A stretch of DNA of 5,052 bases from Actinomycetes bacterium (GTDB taxonomy: Bacteria; Actinomycetota; Acidimicrobiia; Acidimicrobiales; RAAP-2), in contig JAJZSX010000212.1 in assembly GCA_021849435.1 (NCBI GenBank), positions 1 through 5,052 of the forward strand, read 5' to 3'. A program made the position numbers and the translations under genes. Shown here piece by piece: positions 1 to 5,052 of this stretch (its first letter is position 1; each line of letters starts with the position of its first letter). Under the pieces are notes generated by a model that saw nothing but the letters and a program-made list of their open reading frames with translations, had not been told where the DNA came from and did not search any database.

Positions 1-226
1 CCTTGGAGGCGACCACGAAGATCCGACCGGACTGCTCGAGGTACATCATGGGGTTGACGCGCTGCGCGCCCGACTTCGCACCCGTGGTGTGCAACAACAG
101 GACGGGCGCCCCCTCAAAGCCCCCGCCGACTTTGCCGCCGTTGGCGCGGAACTCGTCGATGATCGCCGCGTTGCGGTCGTTCATCGCCCTCGTCGCGTTG
201 CTCGACTGTGACGCTGATTCGCTCAT
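1..226 (-). CDS. Deazaflavin (F420)-dependent nitroreductase family protein, N-terminal part
   Basis: The ATG at 226-224 opens a frame of 75 codons that stays open to the left edge, so the C-terminal part is outside the window. After a short polar N-terminus (Ser/Asn/Thr-rich, residues 2-13), the protein shows NDRNAAIIDEFRANGGKVGG (16-35), FEGAPVLLLHTTGAKSG (37-53) and RVNPMMYLEQ (56-65). This is the characteristic start of the Ddn/DUF385 split-beta-barrel family, whose members use reduced F420 to reduce quinones or nitro compounds; some relatives bind FMN or have no known substrate. The G-A-K-S-G and R-V-N-P-M-M-Y motifs lie in the region that contributes to cofactor binding in the family. 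A CGAGG ribosome-binding site at 231-235, 4 nt before the ATG, supports the start. The gene follows nadC in the same direction after a 74-bp gap. A weak TAGCCT -10-like hexamer at 258-263 would allow its own transcription, but no convincing -35 is seen. The family is confident; substrate and cofactor are not. Confidence 0.85.
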   Translation of the reverse strand, partial: MSESASQSSNATRAMNDRNAAIIDEFRANGGKVGGGFEGAPVLLLHTTGAKSGAQRVNPMMYLEQSGRIFVVASK

Positions 227-294
227 GACACCTCGATCGCTCGATTCGCTGAACCTCAGGCTAGTGAACGTCGGGCGAATCCACACGGCGGTCG

Positions 295-325
295 CCTCGG
301 TCAGGACACTACGTCAAGACCGAGG
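295..325 (-). terminator. Hairpin across the nadC stop codon, possible terminator
   Basis: Perfect 8-bp arms CCTCGGTC (295-302) and GACCGAGG (318-325) enclose a loop in which GAC (305-307) can pair with GTC (313-315) across a symmetric 2x2 internal loop. The stem spans the nadC TGA at 303-301. No T-run follows on the minus strand, so it is not a canonical Rho-independent terminator. Hairpins lacking a U-tract have been proposed as terminators in Actinobacteria, and that role is inferred here. It could equally be a 3'-end stabilising structure or chance in GC-rich sequence. Confidence 0.35.
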
Positions 326-1182
326 TCGAGGGCGGTGACCGAGTGGGTGAGCGAGCCCACCGCGATGTAGTCGACTCCGGTCTCGGCGACCGCTCGGGCC
401 CGCTCGAGGGCCATCGCGCCACTGGCCTCCACGAGCACCCCGGGGACGCGGCGGATGACCTCGACGGCGGCGGCGATTGCGTCGAGGTCCATGTTGTCGA
501 GCAGGATCAACGAGCAGCCGGCGTCGAGCGCCTCACGGACCTGATCGAGTGTGTCGCACTCGACCTCGAGGACGACCTCGGGGTGCTCGCGTCTGATCGC
601 GGCGACGGCGCGGGCGATGCCGCCCGCTGTGGCGATGTGGTTGTCCTTCAGCAGCGCCGCGTCGCCCAGTCCCAGCCGATGGTTCGTCCCGCCCCCGCAG
701 CGCACGGCGTACTTCTCCAGCTGGCGCAGTCCCGGGGTGGTCTTTCTCGTGTCGCGGACCTCGCACGTCGTGCCCGCAAGCTCGCGCACCCACCGGTTCG
801 TCGCGGTGGCGACGCCCGAGAGGTGGGTCATCAGGTTCAACATCGTGCGCTCGGCGAGCAGGAGCGGACGCACCGGACCGTCCAGGGCGAGCACGGTGTC
901 ACCGGGCTCGATCGGCGCGCCGTCGCGACGAACCACGGTCGCGTCGTTGAGGGGGAAGCCGACGGCGTCGAGCACCGCGAGGGCGACGACGTGTCCGCAC
1001 AGCACGCCGCGTTGACGCGCGACGACGGCGGCCCGGGTCGTGCGCGCGGCCGGGATCGTCGCCTCACTGGTGAGGTCTGGCCCGTAGCGCAGGTCCTCGG
1101 CGAGTGCGACGCCGATAACGCGTTCGAGCTCGGTGATCTCCAGGCCTGAGTCCCTCGCCGCGTCAGCCACGAGGGCGTTCAC
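301..1182 (-). CDS. nadC: Nicotinate-nucleotide pyrophosphorylase (quinolinate phosphoribosyltransferase, carboxylating)
   Basis: This cytosolic enzyme converts quinolinate and PRPP to nicotinate mononucleotide, CO2 and PPi, the last step of the de novo branch. The product is 293 aa, normal for the family. The N-terminal alpha/beta sandwich covers about residues 15-115 and the C-terminal open barrel about 116-285. Visible motifs are ERTMLNLMTHLSG (111-123), DTRKTTPGLR (144-153), KYAVRCGGGTNHRLGL (157-172), KDNH (179-182), EVE (206-208), LLDN (227-230) and GVDYIAVGSLTHS (269-281). R112, R146, H168, R169 and K179 line up at a constant offset of +7 with the Mycobacterium tuberculosis active-site residues R105, R139, H161, R162 and K172 as I recall them, so the enzyme looks intact. 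The frame is open further upstream, but the GTG at 1182 forms a GTGA overlap with the nadB stop and fits the mycobacterial N-terminus. There is no strong Shine-Dalgarno sequence, which suggests translational coupling to nadB. It is the last gene of the operon. Confidence 0.97.
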   Translation of the reverse strand: MNALVADAARDSGLEITELERVIGVALAEDLRYGPDLTSEATIPAARTTRAAVVARQRGVLCGHVVALAVLDAVGFPLNDATVVRRDGAPIEPGDTVLALDGPVRPLLLAERTMLNLMTHLSGVATATNRWVRELAGTTCEVRDTRKTTPGLRQLEKYAVRCGGGTNHRLGLGDAALLKDNHIATAGGIARAVAAIRREHPEVVLEVECDTLDQVREALDAGCSLILLDNMDLDAIAAAVEVIRRVPGVLVEASGAMALERARAVAETGVDYIAVGSLTHSVTALDLGLDVVS

Positions 1183-2804
1183 GACCGGACATCCGCGAGG
1201 GTGTCGACGGCCACTTGTCCGTCGAGGACCGTGAGGACGATGGCGTGGCGCCACCGGTCCGAGGACTCGGGAAAGTCGCGACGTCGATGTGCGCCGCGAC
1301 TCTCCTCGCGTCGCGCCGCCGCCGAGGCCACGAGCAGCGACACCGTGTGCAGGTTCGTCGTCTCGAGCACGTCAAGGTCGACCTCGTCCGTGGGCGCGTC
1401 GGGCGCGACGTCGAGGGCGCTGAGCATCTCGTCGAGGCCCGCTCGATCGCGTACCACGCCGACGTGGGTCGACATCCCCGTCGCGAGCGCCTCGCGAACC
1501 TTCGGGTCGACGCCGGGGCCGCGCGGGGCGTCGATGGGCTCATCGGTGTCGCGAGGTCCCGCGAGTGAGCGGTCGAGGTGGGCCGCGACCCGCCGCCCCG
1601 TGAGCACGGCCTCGGTGAGTGAGTTCGACGCCAACCGATTCGCGCCGTGCACACCCGTCGCCGCGGCCTCGCCGATGGCGTACAGGCCGCGCACCGACGT
1701 TGCGCCGTCGAGGTCGGCGACGATCCCGCCGCAGGCGTAGTGGGCGCCGGGCGCGATTGCGATGAGCTGCTCAACCGGGTCGATCCCGGCCGCTCGACAG
1801 AGCGAGACGGTCGTCGGGAAAGCCTGCTCCAAGCGACGTCGGCCGATCGAACGGGCGTCGAGCCAGAGGTGCTCGAGCGGGTCGAGGGGATCGTGCATGC
1901 GTTCGAACATCGCAAAGGAGACGACGTCGCGCGGGGCGAGGTCGCCGCGTTCGTGATGGCCGCGCATAACTGGCGTGTCGTTCGCGTCGACGATTGTCGC
2001 GCCCGCACCGCGGATGGCCTCGGTGATGAGGGGGGACTGTCCCCGGTGGCCGGGTAGGTACATGACGGTTGGGTGGAACTGGACGAACTCGACGTTGGCC
2101 AGCCGTGCCCCCGAGCGAGCGGCGAGTGCCAGGCCGTCACCGGTGACCTCGGCGGGGTTGGTCGAGGTGGGGTAGGCCTGTCCGAAGCCGCCCGTCGCGA
2201 GGACGACGGCGCGCGCCTCGATCACACCAACGCGAAGGCCCCGCGTCGCACCTCGCCGACCGGCGAGGACCCCGAGCACCGTGCCCCGGCTCGACTGGAG
2301 GGTGTCGATGGCGACGGCGTCCTCGAGGACCTCCACGTCGACGTGCGACAGCGCCGCGCGCAGGGCCCGGTGCAGTTCGGCGCCGATCGCGTCGCCACCG
2401 GCGTGAACGATGCGGTGGTGCGAGTGGCCACCCTCGAGGCCGGGCGGCCCGTCGTCGAAACGGGCGCCGAGTGACGCGAGGTAGCGAACGGTCGCCGGTG
2501 CGGCTTCGACGAGGCTGCGTACGGCGCCCTCGTCGCCGAGGCCGGCCGCTGCGACGAGGGTGTCCTCGATATGGGACGCGTAGGTGTCGTCGAGACCCAT
2601 CGCCGCGGCGAGGCCGCCCTGGGCGTGGGGCGTGGCGCCGCTCTCGAGGCCGGCTTTGGCGAGCAGGGTGACCCGGCGGCCCCGGCGCGCGAGTTCCACG
2701 GCGGCACTCAGTCCGGCCGCCCCGGTGCCGACGACCACGACGTCGGTCTCGCGAGACCACGTGGGGGTTGACGCGGGCAGGTAGCGAACGGTGTCAGTGG
2801 TCAT
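1179..2804 (-). CDS. nadB: L-aspartate oxidase
   Basis: This FAD flavoenzyme oxidises L-aspartate to iminoaspartate, using O2 or fumarate as acceptor, and supplies NadA. The product is 541 aa, in the usual range. The N-terminal FAD Rossmann motif [10 protein letters not shown] (22-31) is followed by [16 protein letters not shown] (55-70), [18 protein letters not shown] (124-141), ATGGFGQAY (203-211), QFHPT (242-246), RDVVSFAM (292-299), [10 protein letters not shown] (352-361) and [14 protein letters not shown] (387-400). The C-terminal helical domain has [21 protein letters not shown] (split here as 484-493 and 494-504) and the RRDFP ending (508-512). H244, R292, H355 and R390 correspond by motif to the conserved substrate-binding and catalytic residues of E. 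coli NadB. Related succinate dehydrogenase and fumarate reductase flavoproteins share the fold, but the position between nadA and nadC decides the assignment. The open frame runs far into nadA, but the ATG at 2804 overlaps the nadA stop as ATGA and sits just before the FAD motif. Only a weak GGCGG-type ribosome site precedes it, which points to coupling. Confidence 0.97.
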   Translation of the reverse strand: MTTDTVRYLPASTPTWSRETDVVVVGTGAAGLSAAVELARRGRRVTLLAKAGLESGATPHAQGGLAAAMGLDDTYASHIEDTLVAAAGLGDEGAVRSLVEAAPATVRYLASLGARFDDGPPGLEGGHSHHRIVHAGGDAIGAELHRALRAALSHVDVEVLEDAVAIDTLQSSRGTVLGVLAGRRGATRGLRVGVIEARAVVLATGGFGQAYPTSTNPAEVTGDGLALAARSGARLANVEFVQFHPTVMYLPGHRGQSPLITEAIRGAGATIVDANDTPVMRGHHERGDLAPRDVVSFAMFERMHDPLDPLEHLWLDARSIGRRRLEQAFPTTVSLCRAAGIDPVEQLIAIAPGAHYACGGIVADLDGATSVRGLYAIGEAAATGVHGANRLASNSLTEAVLTGRRVAAHLDRSLAGPRDTDEPIDAPRGPGVDPKVREALATGMSTHVGVVRDRAGLDEMLSALDVAPDAPTDEVDLDVLETTNLHTVSLLVASAAARREESRGAHRRRDFPESSDRWRHAIVLTVLDGQVAVDTLADVRS

Positions 2805-3799
2805 TCGCCGACCGCCGACGCGGTGCCCACGGCGATCATTGCGTCCACGGCCCGGCGCGCCCGAGCGGCCACCTCGGGGTCGACGACGACCTCGGTCGTC
2901 CCTTGCACCAGGCACGTGAGCAGGACCGCCGGCGTGGTCATCTTCATGTAAGGGCACTGCGCGTGCTCGTTGACGGCGTCGAAGCGTACCGACGGGTTGG
3001 CCCGGCGTAGCTGGTGGAGCATGCCCGTCTCGGTCGCCACGAGGACCGACGGCGCGCTCGTCGTGCGCGCGCGTTCGAGCATTGCGCCCGTGGAGAGCAC
3101 GTGGGTGCGTGCGGCCGGCAGGTCCCCGGTGCCGGTCAGCCAGAGCGCCGGGGTGGCACACCCGCACTCGGGGTGGATGAAGAGCTCGGATTCGGGGGCG
3201 GCCGCGGCCTTCTCGCGCAGCGCCTGGGGGCTGATGTCGGCGTGGACGTGGCACTCGCCCATCCAGATGTGCATAGTGTCGCGCCCAGTCTCGCGTTGGA
3301 CGTGGGCGCCGAGGAACTGGTCGGGTAGGAAGAGCACGGGCCGGTCCTCGGGGATGCCCGCGACGATCTCGACGGCGTTGGCCGAGGTGCAGCACAGGTC
3401 GGATTCGGCCTTCACCGCGGCCGAGGTGTTCACGTAGGCGACCACGACCGCGTCGGGGTACGACGCCTTCCACGCGCGCAGCTGCTCGACGTCGATGCTG
3501 TCGGCGAGTGAGCAGCCGGCGCGCGGATCGGGGATGAGCACGGTCTTGTCGGGAGCGAGAATCTTCGCGGTCTCGGCCATGAAGTAGACACCCGCGAAGA
3601 CGATGGTCGAGGCGGGGCTGGTCGCGGCGATCCGTGAGAGCGCGAGTGAATCACCCACGTGGTCAGCCACGTCTTGAATCTCGGGGCGTTGATAGTTGTG
3701 CGCGAGGATCACCGCGTCGCGTTCGCGCGCGAGCCGGCGGATCTCGTGGGCCCACGCCGCGCCGTAGCGTTCGGTCTGTGACGGTGTGGTCGTGGTCAT
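2801..3799 (-). CDS. nadA: Quinolinate synthase A
   Basis: This [4Fe-4S] enzyme condenses iminoaspartate from NadB with dihydroxyacetone phosphate to give quinolinate. The product is 332 aa, typical of the family, which is built from three pseudo-repeated domains. The three expected cluster cysteines are present: C96 in [10 protein letters not shown] (91-100), C212 in HPECGCA (209-215) and C282 in QCPYMKM (281-287). Substrate-site motifs are [20 protein letters not shown] (33-52), [13 protein letters not shown] (122-134), [10 protein letters not shown] (180-189), STGAM (236-240) and [15 protein letters not shown] (255-269). The GECHVH and HPECGCAT wording is closest to actinobacterial NadA. 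The ATG at 3799 is preceded by an AGGGGG ribosome-binding site. It is the first gene of the operon, with 112 bp of control region separating it from divergent nrtR, and its TGA overlaps the nadB ATG. The Fe-S cluster makes this step oxygen-sensitive in known members. Confidence 0.98.
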   Translation of the reverse strand: MTTTTPSQTERYGAAWAHEIRRLARERDAVILAHNYQRPEIQDVADHVGDSLALSRIAATSPASTIVFAGVYFMAETAKILAPDKTVLIPDPRAGCSLADSIDVEQLRAWKASYPDAVVVAYVNTSAAVKAESDLCCTSANAVEIVAGIPEDRPVLFLPDQFLGAHVQRETGRDTMHIWMGECHVHADISPQALREKAAAAPESELFIHPECGCATPALWLTGTGDLPAARTHVLSTGAMLERARTTSAPSVLVATETGMLHQLRRANPSVRFDAVNEHAQCPYMKMTTPAVLLTCLVQGTTEVVVDPEVAARARRAVDAMIAVGTASAVGE

Positions 3800-3803
3800 C
3801 GAG

Positions 3804-3809
3804 CCCCCT
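3804..3809 (-). promoter_or_regulatory. nadA ribosome-binding site
   Basis: AGGGGG on the minus strand lies 4 nt before the nadA ATG. It is the only strong Shine-Dalgarno-like sequence in the nad operon and fixes the ATG at 3799 as the start. nadB and nadC lack comparable sites and start within overlapping stop codons. Confidence 0.7.
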
Positions 3810-3844
3810 GGGCAACGAGGCGGTCGATCAACGTGGCCCGCCCG

Positions 3845-3861
3845 GGAGAGGACCTCTCTCC
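3845..3861 (-). repeat. GC-rich dyad in the nadA leader
   Basis: GGAGAG (3845-3850) and CTCTCC (3856-3861) form a perfect 6-bp inverted repeat with a 5-nt loop. A different register centred on 3852 gives a near-perfect dyad of about 8 bp per side with one mismatch. In the nadA transcript it would be a small hairpin about 35 nt before the ribosome-binding site. It lies 3 bp from the NrtR operator. Its function is unknown: it could be a leader structure, a second protein site, or chance. Confidence 0.45.
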
Positions 3862-3864
3862 GAT

Positions 3865-3887
3865 GTTTTCGCCTATGAAGCGAAAAC
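3865..3887. promoter_or_regulatory. Probable NrtR operator, perfect inverted repeat
   Basis: Arms GTTTTCGC (3865-3872) and GCGAAAAC (3880-3887) are exact reverse complements separated by the 7-nt spacer CTATGAA, giving a 23-bp palindrome centred on 3876. It is an AT-rich island in GC-rich DNA, placed between divergent nrtR and nadA. NrtR-family regulators bind palindromes of about 21-23 bp in front of NAD genes and often in front of their own gene, so size, symmetry and location all fit. It lies just downstream of the inferred nadA transcription start and overlaps the -35 region of the inferred nrtR promoter, so bound protein could block both. Assignment to NrtR is inferred from position and family knowledge, not from a matched motif model. 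Confidence 0.85.
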
Positions 3888-3896
3888 TACTCCCTG

Positions 3897-3926
3897 ACGG
3901 TACTATGGAGCGTGTCACCACGTCAA
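3897..3926 (-). promoter_or_regulatory. Probable nadABC promoter
   Basis: On the minus strand TTGACG (3926-3921) is followed after 18 nt by TACCGT (3902-3897), a fair match to the housekeeping -35/-10 pattern. Transcription would start near 3890, a few bases before the operator, leaving a leader of about 90 nt. The -35 lies inside the first codons of nrtR and the -10 overlaps the inferred nrtR -10 on the other strand. The call rests on hexamers only. Confidence 0.45.
3901..3906 (+). promoter_or_regulatory. Probable nrtR -10 element, leaderless start
   Basis: TACTAT matches the TAnnnT -10 pattern and ends 5 nt before the nrtR GTG. A start 6-7 nt downstream of the -10 would fall on or next to that GTG, predicting an mRNA with no 5' leader. 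No TTGACA-like -35 is seen at 3878-3883, where the right arm of the operator lies instead. That arrangement suits autorepression. Confidence 0.5.
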
Positions 3927-4643
3927 GAACGTCGCGATCGAGCGGACGCCGCCAGCGAGACCGCGAGCCGCTACGAGCACGAGACGTTGGCGGTCGTCTT
4001 GCAGGTGCGTGACGGCTCGGTGCACGTCCTGCTCTGGCGACGCGCGCTCGAGCCCTTCGCCGGCCGGTGGTCGCTGCCCGGCGGGACGCTCGCGAGCGCC
4101 GAGCGGCTCGGCACCTCGCTCAGTCGACACCTCGCGACCAAAGTCGACCTCACCGACATCGGGTTCCTCGAACAGCTCGAGACGCGAAGCGACGTCGACC
4201 GCGACCCGCGTCGACGGGTGATCGCCACCGCCTACCTCGCGCTCGTCTCGACTGACGTGAACCCGACGGTCCCCGAGGACACCGAGTGGTTCGCCGTCGA
4301 CCAGCTCCCGGCGACGGCCTTCGACCACTCGTCGATCATCCGGTCCGGGCTTGACCGACTGCGCGCGAAACTCACGTACACCAACCTGGCCTTTGCTCTC
4401 GTGCCCGCCAACTTCACCATCGCGCACCTGCGGGTCGTCTACCAGGCCTGTCTGGGCCACGCCGTCTCACCGACCAACCTCCAGCGGGTGCTGTTGCGCC
4501 GGCGGATCATCGAGCCGACCGAGATGGTGGCGACGCCCTCGGCCGCGGGCGGCCGCCCGGCGACGCTCTACCAGTTCAGGGAGCTCAGCCTGCGGGTCAC
4601 CGATCCCTTCGCCACGTTCCGTCCCCCGTCACGGTTGCCGTGA
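3912..4643 (+). CDS. nrtR: NrtR, Nudix-related transcriptional regulator of NAD biosynthesis
   Basis: This is a 243-aa predicted DNA-binding repressor with an N-terminal Nudix-like effector domain (about residues 24-150) and a C-terminal winged helix (about 153-225). The Nudix part shows LAVVLQVRDG, LLWRRALEPFAGRWSLPGGTL (40-49 and 50-60), and ETRSDVDRDPRRRVIATAYLAL (90-99 and 100-111). The Nudix box starts normally (G58, E64, R72), but the catalytic R-E-x-x-E-E positions read R72-H73-L-A-T76-K77, so hydrolysis is unlikely. This agrees with the family's role as an ADP-ribose-type sensor. The C-terminal part, LTYTNLAFALVPANFTIAHL (154-173), YQACLGHAVSPTNLQRVLLR (177-196) and GGRPATLYQF (213-222), is the NrtR signature and separates it from ordinary Nudix hydrolases. 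An in-frame TGA at 3876-3878 leaves GTG 3912 as the only reasonable start. No Shine-Dalgarno can be spaced correctly before it, so a leaderless mRNA is inferred. It is divergent from nadABC, its likely target. Confidence 0.93.
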   Translation: MSPRQERRDRADAASETASRYEHETLAVVLQVRDGSVHVLLWRRALEPFAGRWSLPGGTLASAERLGTSLSRHLATKVDLTDIGFLEQLETRSDVDRDPRRRVIATAYLALVSTDVNPTVPEDTEWFAVDQLPATAFDHSSIIRSGLDRLRAKLTYTNLAFALVPANFTIAHLRVVYQACLGHAVSPTNLQRVLLRRRIIEPTEMVATPSAAGGRPATLYQFRELSLRVTDPFATFRPPSRLP

Positions 4644-4664
4644 ACCTGGCCTTACGATGGCCGG
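4629..4664. terminator. Paired small hairpins between convergent genes, possible bidirectional terminator
   Basis: TCACGG (4629-4634) and CCGTGA (4638-4643) form a perfect 6-bp stem with a TTG loop, ending exactly at the nrtR TGA. A second stem pairs CTGGCC (4646-4651) with GGCCGG (4659-4664), with one G-T wobble and a 7-nt loop, across the decarboxylase TAA. Only 8 bp separate the two convergent stop codons. Neither hairpin has a T-run, so a terminator role is suggested by position rather than by canonical form. Confidence 0.3.
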
Positions 4665-5052
4665 CGCAGCGCGCCCAACTCGTCCACGACCACCCGCACC
4701 AGTTGGTCGACGTCCGCCGCCGTGGCGAGCGGGTTCATGAACGTGAACTTGAGCGCTGCGCGACCCTTGATCCGGGTTCGTCCGAGCACGAGCTCGCCGC
4801 GCGCGAGGAGGCGTTGTTGGACCTCACGCAGGTCGTCGGCGCTCGCGCCGGGCGCGTCGAAGACGCACATCATCGCCGTCGGGGCTGCGAGGAGTGACAG
4901 GGTCGGCTCGTCGTCGATCGCCCCGGCGGCGTGAGTGGCGAGGTCGAGCAGGTGTTCGAGCATCTCGGCGAGCGCGCGACGACCGAGGGTGCGCAGCGTC
5001 ACGACCACCTTGGCCGCGTCGAAGCGCCGTGACGTGTCCAGCGAGCGACCCA
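4652..5052 (-). CDS. PLP-dependent group II amino-acid decarboxylase, C-terminal fragment
   Basis: The frame is open from the right edge to a TAA at 4654-4652 and gives the last 132 residues of a larger protein; the gene begins outside the window. GRSLDTSRRFDAAKVVVTLR (1-20) followed by TLGR matches the conserved segment downstream of the PLP-lysine region in the glutamate, aromatic amino acid, cysteine sulfinate and 2,4-diaminobutyrate decarboxylase family. The C-terminal small domain has LKFTFMNPLATAADVDQLV (100-118), the typical ending. The PLP lysine and the substrate-specificity residues are upstream, so the substrate cannot be named. A GTG at 5008 in this frame is internal, since the homology continues through it to the edge. 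It converges on nrtR and shows no obvious link to NAD synthesis. Confidence 0.88.
   Translation of the reverse strand, partial: GRSLDTSRRFDAAKVVVTLRTLGRRALAEMLEHLLDLATHAAGAIDDEPTLSLLAAPTAMMCVFDAPGASADDLREVQQRLLARGELVLGRTRIKGRAALKFTFMNPLATAADVDQLVRVVVDELGALRRPS

Noticed and set aside
3..338. A 111-codon open frame on the plus strand
   Set aside because: It lies opposite the nitroreductase-like gene and the nadC end. The minus-strand frame carries the recognisable family motifs.
343..1149. A 268-codon open frame on the plus strand opposite nadC
   Set aside because: It is antisense to a fully motif-supported nadC. Its product is low-complexity, rich in Arg, Asp, Gly and Val, as expected of a GC-rich shadow frame, and no family motif is visible.
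1183..1254. N-terminal extension of nadC to an upstream ATG (24 more codons)
   Set aside because: The extension is Arg/Pro/His-rich, lies entirely within nadB coding sequence, and is absent from the mycobacterial NadC alignment. The GTG at 1182 with the GTGA overlap is the better start.
1762..2175. Several short plus-strand frames within nadB
   Set aside because: All lie antisense to conserved nadB motifs and give Arg/Ser-rich, composition-driven proteins.
2805..3473. The open frame of nadB continuing upstream through nadA
   Set aside because: The added residues are an Arg/Gly/Pro-rich out-of-frame reading of nadA. The FAD-binding motif starts shortly after the ATG at 2804.
3796..3831. An 11-codon leader reading frame starting at TTG whose stop overlaps the nadA ATG
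   Set aside because: It has a TTG start with no clear ribosome site, no run of regulatory codons and no distinctive peptide. An overlap of this kind is easy to obtain by chance.
3905..3914. ATG at 3905 as an alternative nrtR start
   Set aside because: It is 7 nt upstream of the GTG and therefore in another frame. Its reading is Arg-rich and does not lead into the Nudix domain.
4652..5008. GTG at 5008 as the start of a small 118-aa protein
   Set aside because: The frame continues to the window edge with conserved decarboxylase residues (GRSLDTSRRFDAAK), so the GTG is an internal valine codon of a larger gene.

Overview
The window comes from a high-GC bacterium (about 70% GC by eye) and reads as ordinary actinobacterial chromosome. 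The evidence is the codon bias, a NadA and NadC that match the mycobacterial type motif for motif, a deazaflavin (F420)-type nitroreductase, a regulator that appears to be translated from a leaderless mRNA, and an NrtR gene divergent from nadABC as in mycobacteria. A deep-branching actinobacterial class such as Acidimicrobiia is possible, but the sequence does not settle this.

Layout, left to right: (1) 1-226, minus strand: N-terminal part of a deazaflavin-dependent nitroreductase-like gene that runs off the left edge. (2) 301-3799, minus strand: a complete nadA-nadB-nadC operon, transcribed right to left. nadA/nadB and nadB/nadC each overlap by 4 nt (ATGA and GTGA). (3) 3800-3911: a divergent control region with a perfect inverted repeat (GTTTTCGC-N7-GCGAAAAC) that is very probably the NrtR operator. 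Inferred promoters face both ways, and a second GC-rich dyad lies in the nadA leader. (4) 3912-4643, plus strand: nrtR, a degenerate-Nudix plus winged-helix repressor. (5) 4652-5052, minus strand: C-terminal 132 residues of a PLP-dependent group II amino-acid decarboxylase, convergent with nrtR and cut by the right edge.

The central genes form one circuit. NadB oxidises L-aspartate to iminoaspartate. NadA condenses it with dihydroxyacetone phosphate to make quinolinate. NadC converts quinolinate and PRPP to nicotinate mononucleotide, the entry point to NAD. NrtR-family regulators sense ADP-ribose-type NAD metabolites, so the divergent regulator and shared operator suggest feedback control of de novo NAD synthesis together with autoregulation. 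I found no CRISPR array, mobile element, tRNA or rRNA, and no clearly new system. The most informative part is the compact control region at 3797-3926.
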